Assembly: GCF_900116495.1 (NCBI RefSeq)
Contig: NZ_FPAY01000012.1
Location: forward strand, 61,769 to 125,768
Source: Arthrobacter sp. ov118
GTDB lineage: Bacteria > Actinomycetota > Actinomycetes > Actinomycetales > Micrococcaceae
DNA: 64,000 nucleotides
Reading direction: 5' to 3'
The notes under the pieces were generated by a model. The model was not told the origin of the DNA. It saw only the letters and a program-made list of their open reading frames with translations, and made no database searches. Positions 28,825 through 37,062 of the stretch are shown in pieces; positions within the stretch are counted from its first letter, which is position 1; each line of letters begins with the position of its first letter. A program made the position numbers and the translations under genes.

Positions 28825-29154
28825 AGTGGCTCCAATATTCGGCTGGTTCGTAGAGTGGCTGGGAGGGGGCCGGGCAGGGATGGCTGCAACGGACACCCAT
28901 TTTCATTCTGCCTGACTGACGCCCGCGATACGGAAAAAAGTCTGTCATAGTCCGGTCATTGAGACGGGCCGGGCAGGCCGGCCGGCGGGCTGCGGGAAGC
29001 GTCCGGAGTGCGCACCAAAATTATCCGGAGTAATTCAAAATAGGCTAGGCTGTGCTGCGAACGTACGGCGGATCTCGCCAGGGCGCGTCCTGCATGCAGC
29101 CCGCACGCGGTACGGTGGGAATGACGCAAGACTGCGCTCAAGGAGCTGAGTTGA
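28825..29154. other. 330-base divergent region between serC and the DtxR-family gene
   Basis: No gene is evident. It holds the serC ribosome site GGAG, an AT-rich patch (about 29010-29050), and, at 29040-29058, ATAGGCTAGGCTGTGCTGC. The latter matches about 12 of the 19 positions of the IdeR box, mainly in the left half, but TAGGCT is also the -10-like hexamer of this organism. AAGGAG precedes the regulator start. Confidence 0.55.
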
Positions 29155-29850
29155 ATGACGGATCTGATCGATACCACGGAGATGTATCTTCGGACCATCC
29201 TGGAACTTGAAGAAGAGAACATCGTCGCCCTCCGCGCCCGCATCGCCGAGCGGCTCCGACACTCCGGCCCCACCGTTTCCCAGACCATCGGACGCATGGA
29301 GCGGGACGGCCTGGTGGTCGTATCGGGCGACCGGCACCTTGAGCTGACCGAAAGCGGACGGAAACGTGCCATTGGCGTCATGCGCAAGCACCGCCTCGCG
29401 GAGCGCCTTCTCGCCGATGTCATCGGGCTCGACTGGGCGTATGTGCATGAGGAAGCGTGCCGGTGGGAGCACGTCATGAGTGAACGGGTCGAGCGGAGGA
29501 TCTATGAGATGCTCGACCACCCCACTGTTTCTCCTTACGGAAACCCGATTCCCGGGCTTGCGGAACTCGGCGGTCTGCCCTCCGGGACGTACGCGGACGG
29601 GGTTGTGAACCTGCTGGAGGCCATGGCCGGCTACGGTGCGGGTTCGCGGATCACGGTCAACCGGCTGGCGGAGCCGATCCAGGTGGAACCCGAGCTGCTG
29701 GCCCAGCTCGACGAAGGCGGAATCCGGCCCGGCGCGAAGGTTTCGCTGGAGCGGGTGGGGGAGTACATCTCGGTGCGTGTTCCGGATATCGAAGGCGCTC
29801 TTGAGCTGCCGCCCGAGGTCGCCGCGCACGTCTTTGTAACCGTCGCCTGA
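29155..29850 (+). CDS. DtxR/IdeR-family metal-dependent transcriptional regulator
   Basis: 231 residues. An N-terminal winged helix (about 1-70: LIDTTEMYLRTILELEEENI, TVSQTIGRMERDGLVVV) leads to the metal-binding dimerisation domain (about 75-140: RKHRLAERLLADVIGLDWAYVHEEACRWEHVMSERVERRI, with Cys102, His106-type ligands) and a C-terminal SH3-like domain (about 150-231). The pattern fits iron- or manganese-responsive DtxR/IdeR. The HPTVSPYGNPIPG sequence is characteristic. The name ideR is plausible but iron specificity is not shown by the sequence. Confidence 0.93.
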   Translation: MTDLIDTTEMYLRTILELEEENIVALRARIAERLRHSGPTVSQTIGRMERDGLVVVSGDRHLELTESGRKRAIGVMRKHRLAERLLADVIGLDWAYVHEEACRWEHVMSERVERRIYEMLDHPTVSPYGNPIPGLAELGGLPSGTYADGVVNLLEAMAGYGAGSRITVNRLAEPIQVEPELLAQLDEGGIRPGAKVSLERVGEYISVRVPDIEGALELPPEVAAHVFVTVA

Positions 29851-29974
29851 CCAGCGGCAACGGCCCGGTCATGGGACAACCCATGAGTTCTGCACCGAGG
29901 GGGATCACGGATTTATTACCGGGCGGCTTAATCGCCTATAGTTAGTGGCCTGTACCGATACCAAAGCGTTATCT

Positions 29975-30200
29975 GATCCGAAGCCGAGCCCTGCCAGCGG
30001 ATCAGTAGCAGAACCATCTCCTGGCAGGGGCGGGGGAACCACTTTCGGCTGCTAATCCGGCAGCCTTGGGGTGAAGTCCGTCAGCGGCAAGCATCTTCCA
30101 TCGAGGGATCCCTGGGGCTACCTCTGTGTCCGGATGCTTGCAAAAGGCGGACCGGGTCTTTGAACTCTCTGACCCGAATCCGACAGCTAACTTCGCAGGC
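29975..30200 (+). promoter_or_regulatory. c-di-AMP riboswitch (ydaO/yuaA motif) before the M23 peptidase
   Basis: Conserved blocks in order: CAGGGGCGGGGGAACC (30025-30040), GGGGTGAAGTCC (30068-30079), and CCCGAATCCGACAGCTAACT then TCGCAGGC (30173-30200). These are the sequence hallmarks of ydaO RNAs, which bind c-di-AMP. The 5' limit is approximate. In actinobacteria this RNA commonly precedes wall hydrolases, as here. The ribosome site AGAGAGGA follows it directly, leaving little room for a separate terminator, so control may act by access to the ribosome site. Confidence 0.9.
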
Positions 30201-30220
30201 TATCCAGAGAGGAACCGTTC

Positions 30221-31039
30221 TTGACCACCCAGACCGCCAGGGGCCGTCGCCGCGCGACCGGTCCCGCTCCGGAGCCGCGTCCCGTCGTCGAGCACGCGGC
30301 CGAGCGCCCGCGCGACGCGCACCGCGACGAACGCCGTCGTCGCCGCGCTCCGTTCCGTCAGGCAACGGAGTTTGCCGCAGCCAGCGGGGTGGGACAGAAG
30401 GCCGGCATCGCGCTGGCCGCAACTGGCCTGGTCCTCACGGTGACGGTACCCGTGACCAGCCCTGTGCTGGCCTCCACTGCGGGATCCGGCGCAGTTTCCG
30501 CTGCTGTTCAGCCGGACGTCACCGCTGCAGCCGCCGCGAAAGTCGACTTCAGCCGCACGGCCGTCGCCACCAAGGGCGACCCAGACGGCAAGCTCAAGCA
30601 GTTGTTGAGTGCGCAGTCTGTGGGCAGCATCACGCGTGCGGCCTCTGCCGGAACACTTGGCGCGCCGCTGGACCAGATGGTCACGGCCTCACCTTTCGGT
30701 TACCGTGTGAACCCCATCACCGGCGGTTCGGGGGAGTTCCACCGCGGCCAGGATTACGCCGCGAAGTGTGGCACCGGCGTCCACGCCGCCGCCAGCGGCA
30801 CTGTGACCTTCAATGGCTGGCATCCGTACGGCGGCGGAAACCGCGTGGTGATTGACCACGGCAACGGCCTGGAGACCACGTATAACCACCTGTCCTCCTC
30901 ATCGGTCAAGGTCGGCCAGAAGGTCACGCGCGGCGACATCATCGCTATGAGCGGGACCACCGGCGCCTCGACGGGCTGCCACCTCCACTTTGAAGTGATG
31001 GTCAACGGCGACGTCGTTGACCCCCTCGGCTGGCTCTAA
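30221..31039 (+). CDS. M23-family metallopeptidase, secreted wall hydrolase
   Basis: 272 residues. A very basic N-terminus (about 1-45) precedes a hydrophobic export segment (about 60-85, AGIALAATGLVLTVTVPVTSPVLA). The lysostaphin-type peptidase domain (about 150-272) shows the zinc ligands in EFHRGQDYAA and in GCHLHFEV. Target: peptidoglycan peptides, outside the cell. The TTG at 30221 has AGAGAGGA just upstream and is directly behind the c-di-AMP riboswitch, so its expression should follow c-di-AMP levels, which control wall turnover and osmotic response in Gram-positives. Confidence 0.93.
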   Translation: MTTQTARGRRRATGPAPEPRPVVEHAAERPRDAHRDERRRRRAPFRQATEFAAASGVGQKAGIALAATGLVLTVTVPVTSPVLASTAGSGAVSAAVQPDVTAAAAAKVDFSRTAVATKGDPDGKLKQLLSAQSVGSITRAASAGTLGAPLDQMVTASPFGYRVNPITGGSGEFHRGQDYAAKCGTGVHAAASGTVTFNGWHPYGGGNRVVIDHGNGLETTYNHLSSSSVKVGQKVTRGDIIAMSGTTGASTGCHLHFEVMVNGDVVDPLGWL

Positions 31040-31123
31040 AGATGATGGGCCACTCTCGCATCCCTGTGACACGCCGTGATCTGAATGTGACTTTCCGGTC
31101 CGACTGCTGTAGGGTTTGAAGCA

Positions 31124-31146
31124 CGCCAACTTTTCCGAAGTTGGCG
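31124..31146 (+). terminator. Hairpin between the M23 gene and the second riboswitch
   Basis: CGCCAACTT-TTCCG-AAGTTGGCG is a perfect nine-pair hairpin, followed by CTCTT. It starts 85 bases after the M23 stop. It could end the first transcript, or be the 5' stem of the second leader. Confidence 0.5.
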
Positions 31147-31149
31147 CTC

Positions 31150-31328
31150 TTGAGTGGATTGCCTAGCTCTGCCACCGCTCAAGGTCCGTTCGCATTACAT
31201 CGTCTGGCAGGGGCGGGGGAACCAATTTTGGCCTTCGAAAGAAGGCCTAGGGGTTAAGTCGCAAAGCTTCCCAGGAAGCGGCGCGGCCGGGTGACTCCCA
31301 TCCGAATCCGACAGCTCACCTCGTAGGC
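31150..31328 (+). promoter_or_regulatory. Second c-di-AMP riboswitch (ydaO/yuaA motif)
   Basis: CAGGGGCGGGGGAACC (31208-31223) is identical to the first riboswitch; GGGGTTAAGTC (31250-31260) and ATCCGAATCCGACAGCTCACC with TCGTAGGC (31300-31328) follow in the same order. The peripheral helices differ in sequence from the first copy, and this RNA is shorter, so the two are old paralogues or separate acquisitions rather than a fresh duplication. GGGAGAGG follows and serves the small ORF at 31348. Confidence 0.9.
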
Positions 31329-31347
31329 ATTGGGAGAGGCTACCTTC

Positions 31348-31536
31348 GTGTCTTCACGCCACAATGCCGCGCGCATGCGCACGGGCGAGGCTCCTATGAG
31401 CGCGCCCAAATCCCCATCACGTGCCGCCCTTGCTGGCGCCCGGATGGGATCACTTTCCGCTGGCTCATTCTCTATCGAGTCCGGACAGCATGCAGTCGCC
31501 GCTTTTGGCGCGTCTTCGCAGTACACCCTTCGCTAA
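31348..31536 (+). CDS. Small ORF (62 aa) directly behind the second riboswitch
   Basis: GTG 31348 lies 20 bases after the riboswitch core with GGGAGAGG upstream, exactly the arrangement of the M23 start behind the first riboswitch. The product, MSSRHNAARMRTGEAPMSAPK onward, is Ala/Ser/Arg-rich, has no clear signal peptide, and ends SSQYTLR. I recognise no family. The NlpC/P60 gene starts 101 bases later with its own GAAAGAGAG ribosome site. It could be a real small protein, a leader peptide, or an unused frame. Confidence 0.5.
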   Translation: MSSRHNAARMRTGEAPMSAPKSPSRAALAGARMGSLSAGSFSIESGQHAVAAFGASSQYTLR

Positions 31537-31637
31537 GTAACCCATTTCGGGGCGATCCGGCGTACCCCCAAGATGCCGGAGCGTCCTAAGTCCGCGCCCG
31601 AAAGCGCGCGGCCCAGGAACACGAAAGAGAGAACTTA

Positions 31638-32420
31638 ATGACTACTCGTGCAACCGTTGCACGGCACCGCGCCGAGGTCACCAAGACCAACTCGCTGGCT
31701 GTTATTGCCAAGGCAGTCGGCGACAACGCCGGCGGCATGGGCCGTCAGGCCGCGGTCATCGCCGCAGCTTCCGGCTTGGTTCTGACCAGCGGAATCGCAG
31801 CCAACGCTGCTGAGACCAACGTTCAGCGCGAATCCACCTCCGCTTCCGCACTGGAAGTCCAGTCGGCTGCTCCGGCAACGATCTCGGCTGCCTCCACCAT
31901 CGCGATCTCCTACGAGAAGCCCGCCGTCACCACGTCGCCGGCTCCCGTCGTCGAGGCTCCCAAGCCCGTCGTGAAGGTCCAGGAATCGACGGCCACCAAG
32001 GCCGCCGGCACGCAGGCCGCCAGCACCAAGCTTGGCGTCAGCGGCGGCGCAGCTGCCCAGGCCCCCGCCCCGGCCGCCGCAGTGGCAAGCGGCGCCGGTG
32101 CCACCATCGCCGCCGCCGCCTACGCGCAGATCGGCGTGGCGCAGGACTGCACCGCCCTCGCCACCAACGCGCTGGCCGCAGCCGGCATCCACTACCACGG
32201 CTGGCCGGCAGGCTACCTGTCCCTCGGCCGCACCGTAAGCGCCGCCGAAGCCCGTCCGGGCGACCTGGCCTACTACCAGAACGGCGGCGTCGGCATGGCC
32301 CACATCGCGGTTTACGTCGGCAACGGCATGGCAGTCCACGGCGGCTGGAACGGCGGGACCACCGCGCTGTACAGCGTGAACGTCGGCTCCGGCCCCGTCT
32401 TCATCCACATCGGCGCCTAG
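31638..32420 (+). CDS. NlpC/P60-family (C40) peptidase, secreted
   Basis: 260 residues. The N-terminus carries an export segment (about 37-58, AAVIAAASGLVLTSGIAANAA) after a 35-residue polar part, then a Pro/Ala/Val-rich linker, then the peptidase domain (about 155-260). The catalytic cysteine is probably Cys171 in AQDCTALATNAL; the usual DCSGLV motif is altered to DCTALA. His222 in GMAHIAVYVGNG is the second catalytic residue. Most likely a wall endopeptidase under the same c-di-AMP control, through a small ORF. A strong terminator follows. Confidence 0.88.
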   Translation: MTTRATVARHRAEVTKTNSLAVIAKAVGDNAGGMGRQAAVIAAASGLVLTSGIAANAAETNVQRESTSASALEVQSAAPATISAASTIAISYEKPAVTTSPAPVVEAPKPVVKVQESTATKAAGTQAASTKLGVSGGAAAQAPAPAAAVASGAGATIAAAAYAQIGVAQDCTALATNALAAAGIHYHGWPAGYLSLGRTVSAAEARPGDLAYYQNGGVGMAHIAVYVGNGMAVHGGWNGGTTALYSVNVGSGPVFIHIGA

Positions 32421-32440
32421 GCAAAAACCTCCGCACCTCT

Positions 32441-32473
32441 AAAGACCCCCGCCTGTTGAGGCGGGGGTCTTTT
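32441..32473 (+). terminator. Rho-independent terminator after the NlpC/P60 gene
   Basis: GACCCCCGCC-TGTTGA-GGCGGGGGTC followed by TTTT, 24 bases after the stop: a classic intrinsic terminator that closes the riboswitch-controlled block. Confidence 0.95.
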
Positions 32474-32641
32474 GCGTTCCCGCACCATAAACGTCCCGCG
32501 CCGGTCACAGCCGCACGGAAAAAATATTCGGTGATCGGGCAGTTGAGTGTTTACTCTTGTCTTGTCGATCCATAGCCCGACCATGCAGAGGGCAGCCGGC
32601 CCTCGTGCCCCTGGCGGGTGCGGCCGTGAAGAGGTATGCGG

Positions 32642-33142
32642 ATGCGCACTCTCGTTCTGAATGCTGGATATGAACCGCTGGCGGTAGTCACCTTCCGCCG
32701 GGCGCTCGTCCTTGTCCTGACCGGAAAGGCCAGCGTGGTGGCCGAAGGGGACGATCCCGTCGTCGGCCCCCAGGACATACTGGGCCGCCCCTCCGTGATC
32801 CTCCTGAACCGCTACGTCCGGCCGCGGTACAACACCATCACAGCGGTCAGCCGGCGCGGTGTCCTCCGCCGCGACGCCCACCGCTGCGCCTACTGCGGCA
32901 AGGCCGCCCACACGATCGACCACGTCCAGCCCAAGTCCAGGGGCGGCGCGGATTCGTGGGAAAATCTCGTCGCGGCCTGCCTGCGCTGCAACAACGCCAA
33001 GGGGGACCACACGCCGGGGGAGATGGGCTGGAAACTCGGCTTTGCCCCCGGGCCCCCGAAGGGCACCATGTGGCAGATCAAGGAACTCGAAAAGCCCACT
33101 CCGGCCTGGGATCCGTTCCTGCTCCCCGAATCGGCCGCCTGA
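32642..33142 (+). CDS. HNH endonuclease family protein
   Basis: 166 residues. An N-terminal part (about 1-70) has RTLVLNAGYEPLAVVTFRRALVLVLTGKA, a typical start of actinobacterial HNH proteins. The HNH_5 domain (about 75-125) shows CAYCGKAAHTIDHVQPKSRGG, the zinc cysteines in CAYC and CLRC, and ENLVAACLRCNNAKG. A housekeeping DNA- or RNA-cutting role is unproven. I take ATG 32642 over 32636 because AGAGG is 7 bases before it. Confidence 0.9.
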   Translation: MRTLVLNAGYEPLAVVTFRRALVLVLTGKASVVAEGDDPVVGPQDILGRPSVILLNRYVRPRYNTITAVSRRGVLRRDAHRCAYCGKAAHTIDHVQPKSRGGADSWENLVAACLRCNNAKGDHTPGEMGWKLGFAPGPPKGTMWQIKELEKPTPAWDPFLLPESAA

Positions 33143-33387
33143 ACCGCGGCCCGATCGCTGCCTGATCGCTGCCGGGGTGTATGCCTGCGGTTAGCCGCTA
33201 AGCATCCGGGAAAGCGCTACGGAATCGGACATCCGCCACGCAGATCCCCGGCGCGCCCGTCCGAAACCGGTGTGGCTGTCCGAAACCGCAGCGAAAACCC
33301 GCCGTCACCCCCTTCCGGCCACGAATGCCAGGCAGCCACTCCTTCCCCGCCGGCGCTGAGCCTACTGCGCCGCGCTAGGCTGGGCGG

Positions 33388-34113
33388 GTGGAGTTCGATG
33401 CCATTATTCTCGCCGGGGGCAGGTCTTCCCGCCTGGGCGGTGTCCCGAAGGCCGGGCTGACTTACGACGGCGCCACGCTGCTGACGCGGTCGCTGCGCGC
33501 CGCGGCCGCGGCGCGCAGCGACCGCATTGTCGTCGTGGGCCCCGACCCGGGTAACCTTCCCGACGGGATCCTGACCTGCCGGGAAGAGCCGCCCTTCGCC
33601 GGGCCGGCCGCCGCCATCGCCGCCGGACTGGGCGCACTGGCAGCCGATCATGCCGGGAGGGCTGACGTTGGGCGGAACCCTGCGGCCGGGAGTTCTGCCG
33701 GCACTCCGGCGCCCTTCACCCTGGTCCTTGCCTGTGACATGCCGCGTTCTGCGGCGGCGGTCAGCACCCTTGTCGCGGCGCTGGCCGCTCCGCCGGGCGG
33801 GGAAGCGGGCGACGGCGTCATGGCAGTCTCCGCCGATGGCCGCAAACAGCCGCTGGCGGGCTTTTATAGCACGGCCGCGCTACAACGATCTGCGGCCGAC
33901 GCCGCACGCGGGAGAGGCCTCGAAAACGCGTCGGTCTTCGCCCTTCTTGCTAGGCTGGACGTGCGGGAAGTTCGTGTTCCCCCCGGTTCCACGGATGACG
34001 TCGACACCTGGGACGACGCGACCGCACTAGGTGTATCCGGCAGGATCTCGGACTTCGGTTCCGGGTCCGTGCCGGGCTCCGCAGCTGACCCCAACCATGG
34101 AGGCAAACGGTGA
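33388..34113 (+). CDS. Molybdenum cofactor guanylyltransferase-like (MobA-type nucleotidyltransferase)
   Basis: 241 residues. The GT-A nucleotidyltransferase signature is IILAGGRSSRLGGVPKAGLTYDGATLL at the start, with VLACDMPRSA as the metal site and KQPLAGFYST later. This class adds GMP (or CMP) to molybdopterin. The GTG start is preceded by TAGGCT (33376-33381) six bases before it, so the mRNA is probably leaderless. Its end overlaps the next gene by GTGA. The gene order with DUF6457 and moeA supports the molybdenum role. Confidence 0.88.
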   Translation: MEFDAIILAGGRSSRLGGVPKAGLTYDGATLLTRSLRAAAAARSDRIVVVGPDPGNLPDGILTCREEPPFAGPAAAIAAGLGALAADHAGRADVGRNPAAGSSAGTPAPFTLVLACDMPRSAAAVSTLVAALAAPPGGEAGDGVMAVSADGRKQPLAGFYSTAALQRSAADAARGRGLENASVFALLARLDVREVRVPPGSTDDVDTWDDATALGVSGRISDFGSGSVPGSAADPNHGGKR

Positions 34114-34397
34114 AAAGCCAGGACGAAACGCTCGAAGACTGGTGCCGTGCCCTGCTCCAGGCCCTGGAACTGGAAGACGTTGAGATCGACGTGTCCGAGG
34201 TCCTCGCGCTGGCAGGCGTGGCCGCCCACGCCGTGGTGCGCCCGGCAGCACCGCTGACCACGTTCATTGCCGGGTTTGCCGCCGGTCTGGCCTCCGGCTC
34301 CGGACAGGCCACGGACGAGGTGTCCATGCAGGCCGCCATGGCTGTTGCGCGCCAGCTCGCCAAGGACCACGCCGCCGCCGAAGCTTCCGGGGCATGA
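34110..34397 (+). CDS. DUF6457 family protein
   Basis: A 95-residue helical protein, MKSQDETLEDWCRALLQALELEDVEIDVSEVL and then AHAVVRPAAPLTTFIAGFAAGLASG. It is a known neighbour of molybdopterin genes in actinobacteria, with unknown function. GTG 34110 overlaps the mobA-like stop, and its own stop overlaps the moeA start by ATGA, so all three are translationally coupled. Confidence 0.82.
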   Translation: MKSQDETLEDWCRALLQALELEDVEIDVSEVLALAGVAAHAVVRPAAPLTTFIAGFAAGLASGSGQATDEVSMQAAMAVARQLAKDHAAAEASGA

Positions 34398-35899
34398 CAC
34401 CTGCGCCTCCAGGCGGCAGCGGACCTCGCGCCACAAGCGATGATACGGGCGACGAAAGAGCCGACGATACAGCCGGGGACAGAGCTGACGACAAAGCCGA
34501 GGACAAAGCTGACGACATCCTCGACGACAACGAGGCCCAGGCGCAGCAGGAACCGGCGCGGCAGGAACCGGAGGGCGGCGCGCACCGGCATCTGGCCCAC
34601 ACTTGGGATGAGGCCCGGCAGCTCGCCTTTGACTGTGCCACTCCCATCCCCGCCGCCCCCATCCCGCTCCGACAGGCCCTGGGCCGCACGCTGGCAGCAG
34701 ACGTAGTGGCCGTGCGCGACATGCCCCACTACGCCTCCTCTGCCATGGACGGCTGGGCAGTCAACGGCAGCGGTCCCTGGATCTTGGCTGAACCCGGGCA
34801 GCGGCTCGCCCCACATCAGGCGAGCCCGATCGCCACCGGCGGCCTCATCCCCGCCGGGGCCAAGGCCGTGCTGCGCAGTGAAAGCGGGGTCATCGGCGCG
34901 GACGAGGACGGACTGCCCGTCCTGAAACTGGGCGGCAGCGCCAAGCCCGGGGACCCGCGGAACGGCGACCACATCCGGAAAGCCGGGGAAGAAGCCGCCG
35001 AAGGGGACATCCTGATCAAAACCGACACGGTCCTGAATCCGGCCCACCTGGCCCTGGCCGCGCTGGCCGGAAACGACACCCTTCCCGTGCTCGGAAAGGC
35101 CCTGGTCCGGCTCGTGTTCACCGGCTCTGAAGTGGTGACCTCAGGAATGCCGGCGCCCGGCCAGGTCCGCGATACGTTCGGACCCCAGCTGGCAGCCGTG
35201 GTGGAGATGCTGGGCGGAATCTGCGCGGAGGAAGTGAAAATCGGTGACACCTACGCCGAATGGCTCGCCGCCCTCGAAGACAGCGAACCCGTCCCTGCGG
35301 GTGAAAGCCTGCCTGCCGACATCGTTATCACCACCGGTGGCACCGGACGCTCCGGGACGGACCACCTCCGGCGATCGGTCGCCGAGCTGGGCGGGCGGCT
35401 GCTCATTGATGGAATCGCGATGCGGCCGGGCCACCCGGCTGTACTGGCCGAACTGCCTGATGGCAGGTACATCCTCGGTCTGCCGGGGAACCCGCTGGCG
35501 GCCATGATGGCGCTGTGCACCATCGGAGCCCCGCTCCTGGCGGCCCTGGGCCACGCGCCCATCCCCCCGCTCAGCGAGGTGCCCTGCGGCTCGATGATTG
35601 ACGCCGATCCCGGGCGGACCCGGCTCATGCCCTTCCGGCTGCTTTACGGCATGGCGTCCCCGGCGCAGCACACGGGCCCGGGCATGATGCGCGGACTGGC
35701 CGCCGCCGACGGCGTCTTGGTGGTCCCGCCCCACGGTGTCCAGCTGGGGGAACCGGTCCCGGCGTTCACGCTCCCCTGGAGTGCGCCGCTCCCGGACCTG
35801 GCTGCAGCGCCCGGGGCGCCGAAACCGACTGCAAAGCGCGCGGCCCGGAAAGCCGCGGCCAGCGGCGGGCCGGTGGACTGGAGCGCCCTCCTCGGCTGA
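34394..35899 (+). CDS. moeA: Molybdopterin molybdenumtransferase (MoeA)
   Basis: 501 residues. MoeA inserts molybdate into adenylylated molybdopterin. The fold begins at about residue 70: LAFDCATPIPAAPIPLRQALGRTLAADVVAVRDMPHYASSAMDGWAV, followed by ITTGGTGRSGTDHLRRSV and ILGLPGNPLAAMMAL. Before it lies an N-terminal 60-residue extension of repeated acidic words (ADDTAGDRADDKAEDKADD), which is not part of MoeA. ATG 34394 overlaps DUF6457; a later start within the extension is possible. It ends with Lys/Ala-rich AAPGAPKPTAKRAARKAA. Confidence 0.93.
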   Translation: MTPAPPGGSGPRATSDDTGDERADDTAGDRADDKAEDKADDILDDNEAQAQQEPARQEPEGGAHRHLAHTWDEARQLAFDCATPIPAAPIPLRQALGRTLAADVVAVRDMPHYASSAMDGWAVNGSGPWILAEPGQRLAPHQASPIATGGLIPAGAKAVLRSESGVIGADEDGLPVLKLGGSAKPGDPRNGDHIRKAGEEAAEGDILIKTDTVLNPAHLALAALAGNDTLPVLGKALVRLVFTGSEVVTSGMPAPGQVRDTFGPQLAAVVEMLGGICAEEVKIGDTYAEWLAALEDSEPVPAGESLPADIVITTGGTGRSGTDHLRRSVAELGGRLLIDGIAMRPGHPAVLAELPDGRYILGLPGNPLAAMMALCTIGAPLLAALGHAPIPPLSEVPCGSMIDADPGRTRLMPFRLLYGMASPAQHTGPGMMRGLAAADGVLVVPPHGVQLGEPVPAFTLPWSAPLPDLAAAPGAPKPTAKRAARKAAASGGPVDWSALLG

Positions 35900-36076
35900 C
35901 AGCCACGGACGCCTGGTGGCCCGGAAGTCTGGCTCACCAGGCGCCTGGCGGCGGCGCTGGCTTCAGGATCAGGCTCTTACAATGATGGAAAGAGTCAAAC
36001 GCTCGAACAAGCGCGCGAACACAAGCAGGTGCAGAATCATCAACAGCTGCACAAACATGTTGCATAGGAGTACCGC

Positions 36077-36955
36077 ATGGGCCGCGTGACACAGCGCCGC
36101 AAAGTGGACAAGATTGTCCTCGACGGTTCCCCGCAGGCGCTCGAATTCCCGGTCCGTCACCGGGAAGACGTCCTCGCCGTCGAGGAACCGCTGGAAATCC
36201 GGCTCGGCAACCTGTCGTTCTCCGTCACCATGCGGACGCCGGGCAACGACTTCGACCTTGTCGCAGGGTTCCTGGTCTCCGAGGGGGTGATCTGGGCTCC
36301 GGAGCAGCTCGTGTCGCTCAGGTTCTGCGCCGGCGAGAACGCCGACGGCGTCCAGACGTTCAACGTCGTGGAAGCCCAGCTCAGGCCCGACGTCGTCCCG
36401 CCGGAGACCGGGCGCAACGTCTACACGTCCAGTTCCTGCGGCATCTGCGGGACGGACTCGATCGAGGCCGTGCACAAATCCTCGCACTACAGCCCAGCCG
36501 AGGATCCGCTGACCGTTCCGGTGGAAACACTGGCGGCCCTGCCGGAAGCCCTCCGGGCCGCCCAGGACGTCTTTGACGTCACTGGCGGGGTGCACGCCGC
36601 CGGGCTCTTTAAGATCTGTGACGACGGCTCGGCAGAGCTGCTGTGCCTCCGCGAAGACGTTGGACGGCACAATGCGGTGGACAAAGTGGTGGGATGGGCG
36701 CTGCGCGAAGGCCTGTTGCCGCTCCGGGGGACCGTGCTGCAGGTGTCCGGCAGGGCCTCATTCGAGCTCGTGCAAAAGGCCTCCCTCGCCGGAATCCCCG
36801 TCCTCGCCGCCGTCAGCGCTCCTTCCAGCCTGGCCGTTGAACTGGCCGAGGCGAGCGGGCTCACCCTGGCCGGGTTTAGCCGCCGGACCAGCCTCAACGT
36901 GTACTCCGGTCTCCACCGCGTCGCTGTGCCGGCTCCTGCGGCCGGCCCGCGCTAG
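36077..36955 (+). CDS. fdhD: Formate dehydrogenase accessory sulfurtransferase FdhD
   Basis: 292 residues. FdhD carries sulfur from a cysteine desulfurase to the Mo-bisPGD cofactor of formate dehydrogenase. The active CxxC is in SSSCGICGTDS, and LREDVGRHNAVDKVVGWAL and the SGRASFELVQKA stretch are typical. The start ATG 36077 (MGRVTQRRKVDKI) is preceded by a 177-base gap with an AT-rich patch around 36050. The FDH structural gene is not in the window. It fits the molybdenum cluster. Confidence 0.93.
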   Translation: MGRVTQRRKVDKIVLDGSPQALEFPVRHREDVLAVEEPLEIRLGNLSFSVTMRTPGNDFDLVAGFLVSEGVIWAPEQLVSLRFCAGENADGVQTFNVVEAQLRPDVVPPETGRNVYTSSSCGICGTDSIEAVHKSSHYSPAEDPLTVPVETLAALPEALRAAQDVFDVTGGVHAAGLFKICDDGSAELLCLREDVGRHNAVDKVVGWALREGLLPLRGTVLQVSGRASFELVQKASLAGIPVLAAVSAPSSLAVELAEASGLTLAGFSRRTSLNVYSGLHRVAVPAPAAGPR

Positions 36956-36990
36956 CACTTGGCTAAACCGCGCTAGCACTTGGTTAATAG
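36949..36990 (+). repeat. Two 21-base direct repeats after fdhD
   Basis: GCGCTAGCACTTGGCTAAACC and GCGCTAGCACTTGGTTAATAG stand head to tail. The first contains the fdhD stop TAG. The repeats lie upstream of the alpha-mannosidase gene. Confidence 0.7.
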
Positions 36991-37062
36991 GTTCCCGGCG
37001 GCGTAAGTTTTTTCCATCGATTGGAGAGCCAATCGGGTCCGCCGGCGCTGAAGAGGATCACC

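Noticed and set aside
37021..37062. TTG 37021 as alpha-mannosidase start
   Set aside because: It lacks a ribosome site, whereas TTG 37063 has AAGAGGA at a suitable distance and starts the conserved sequence.
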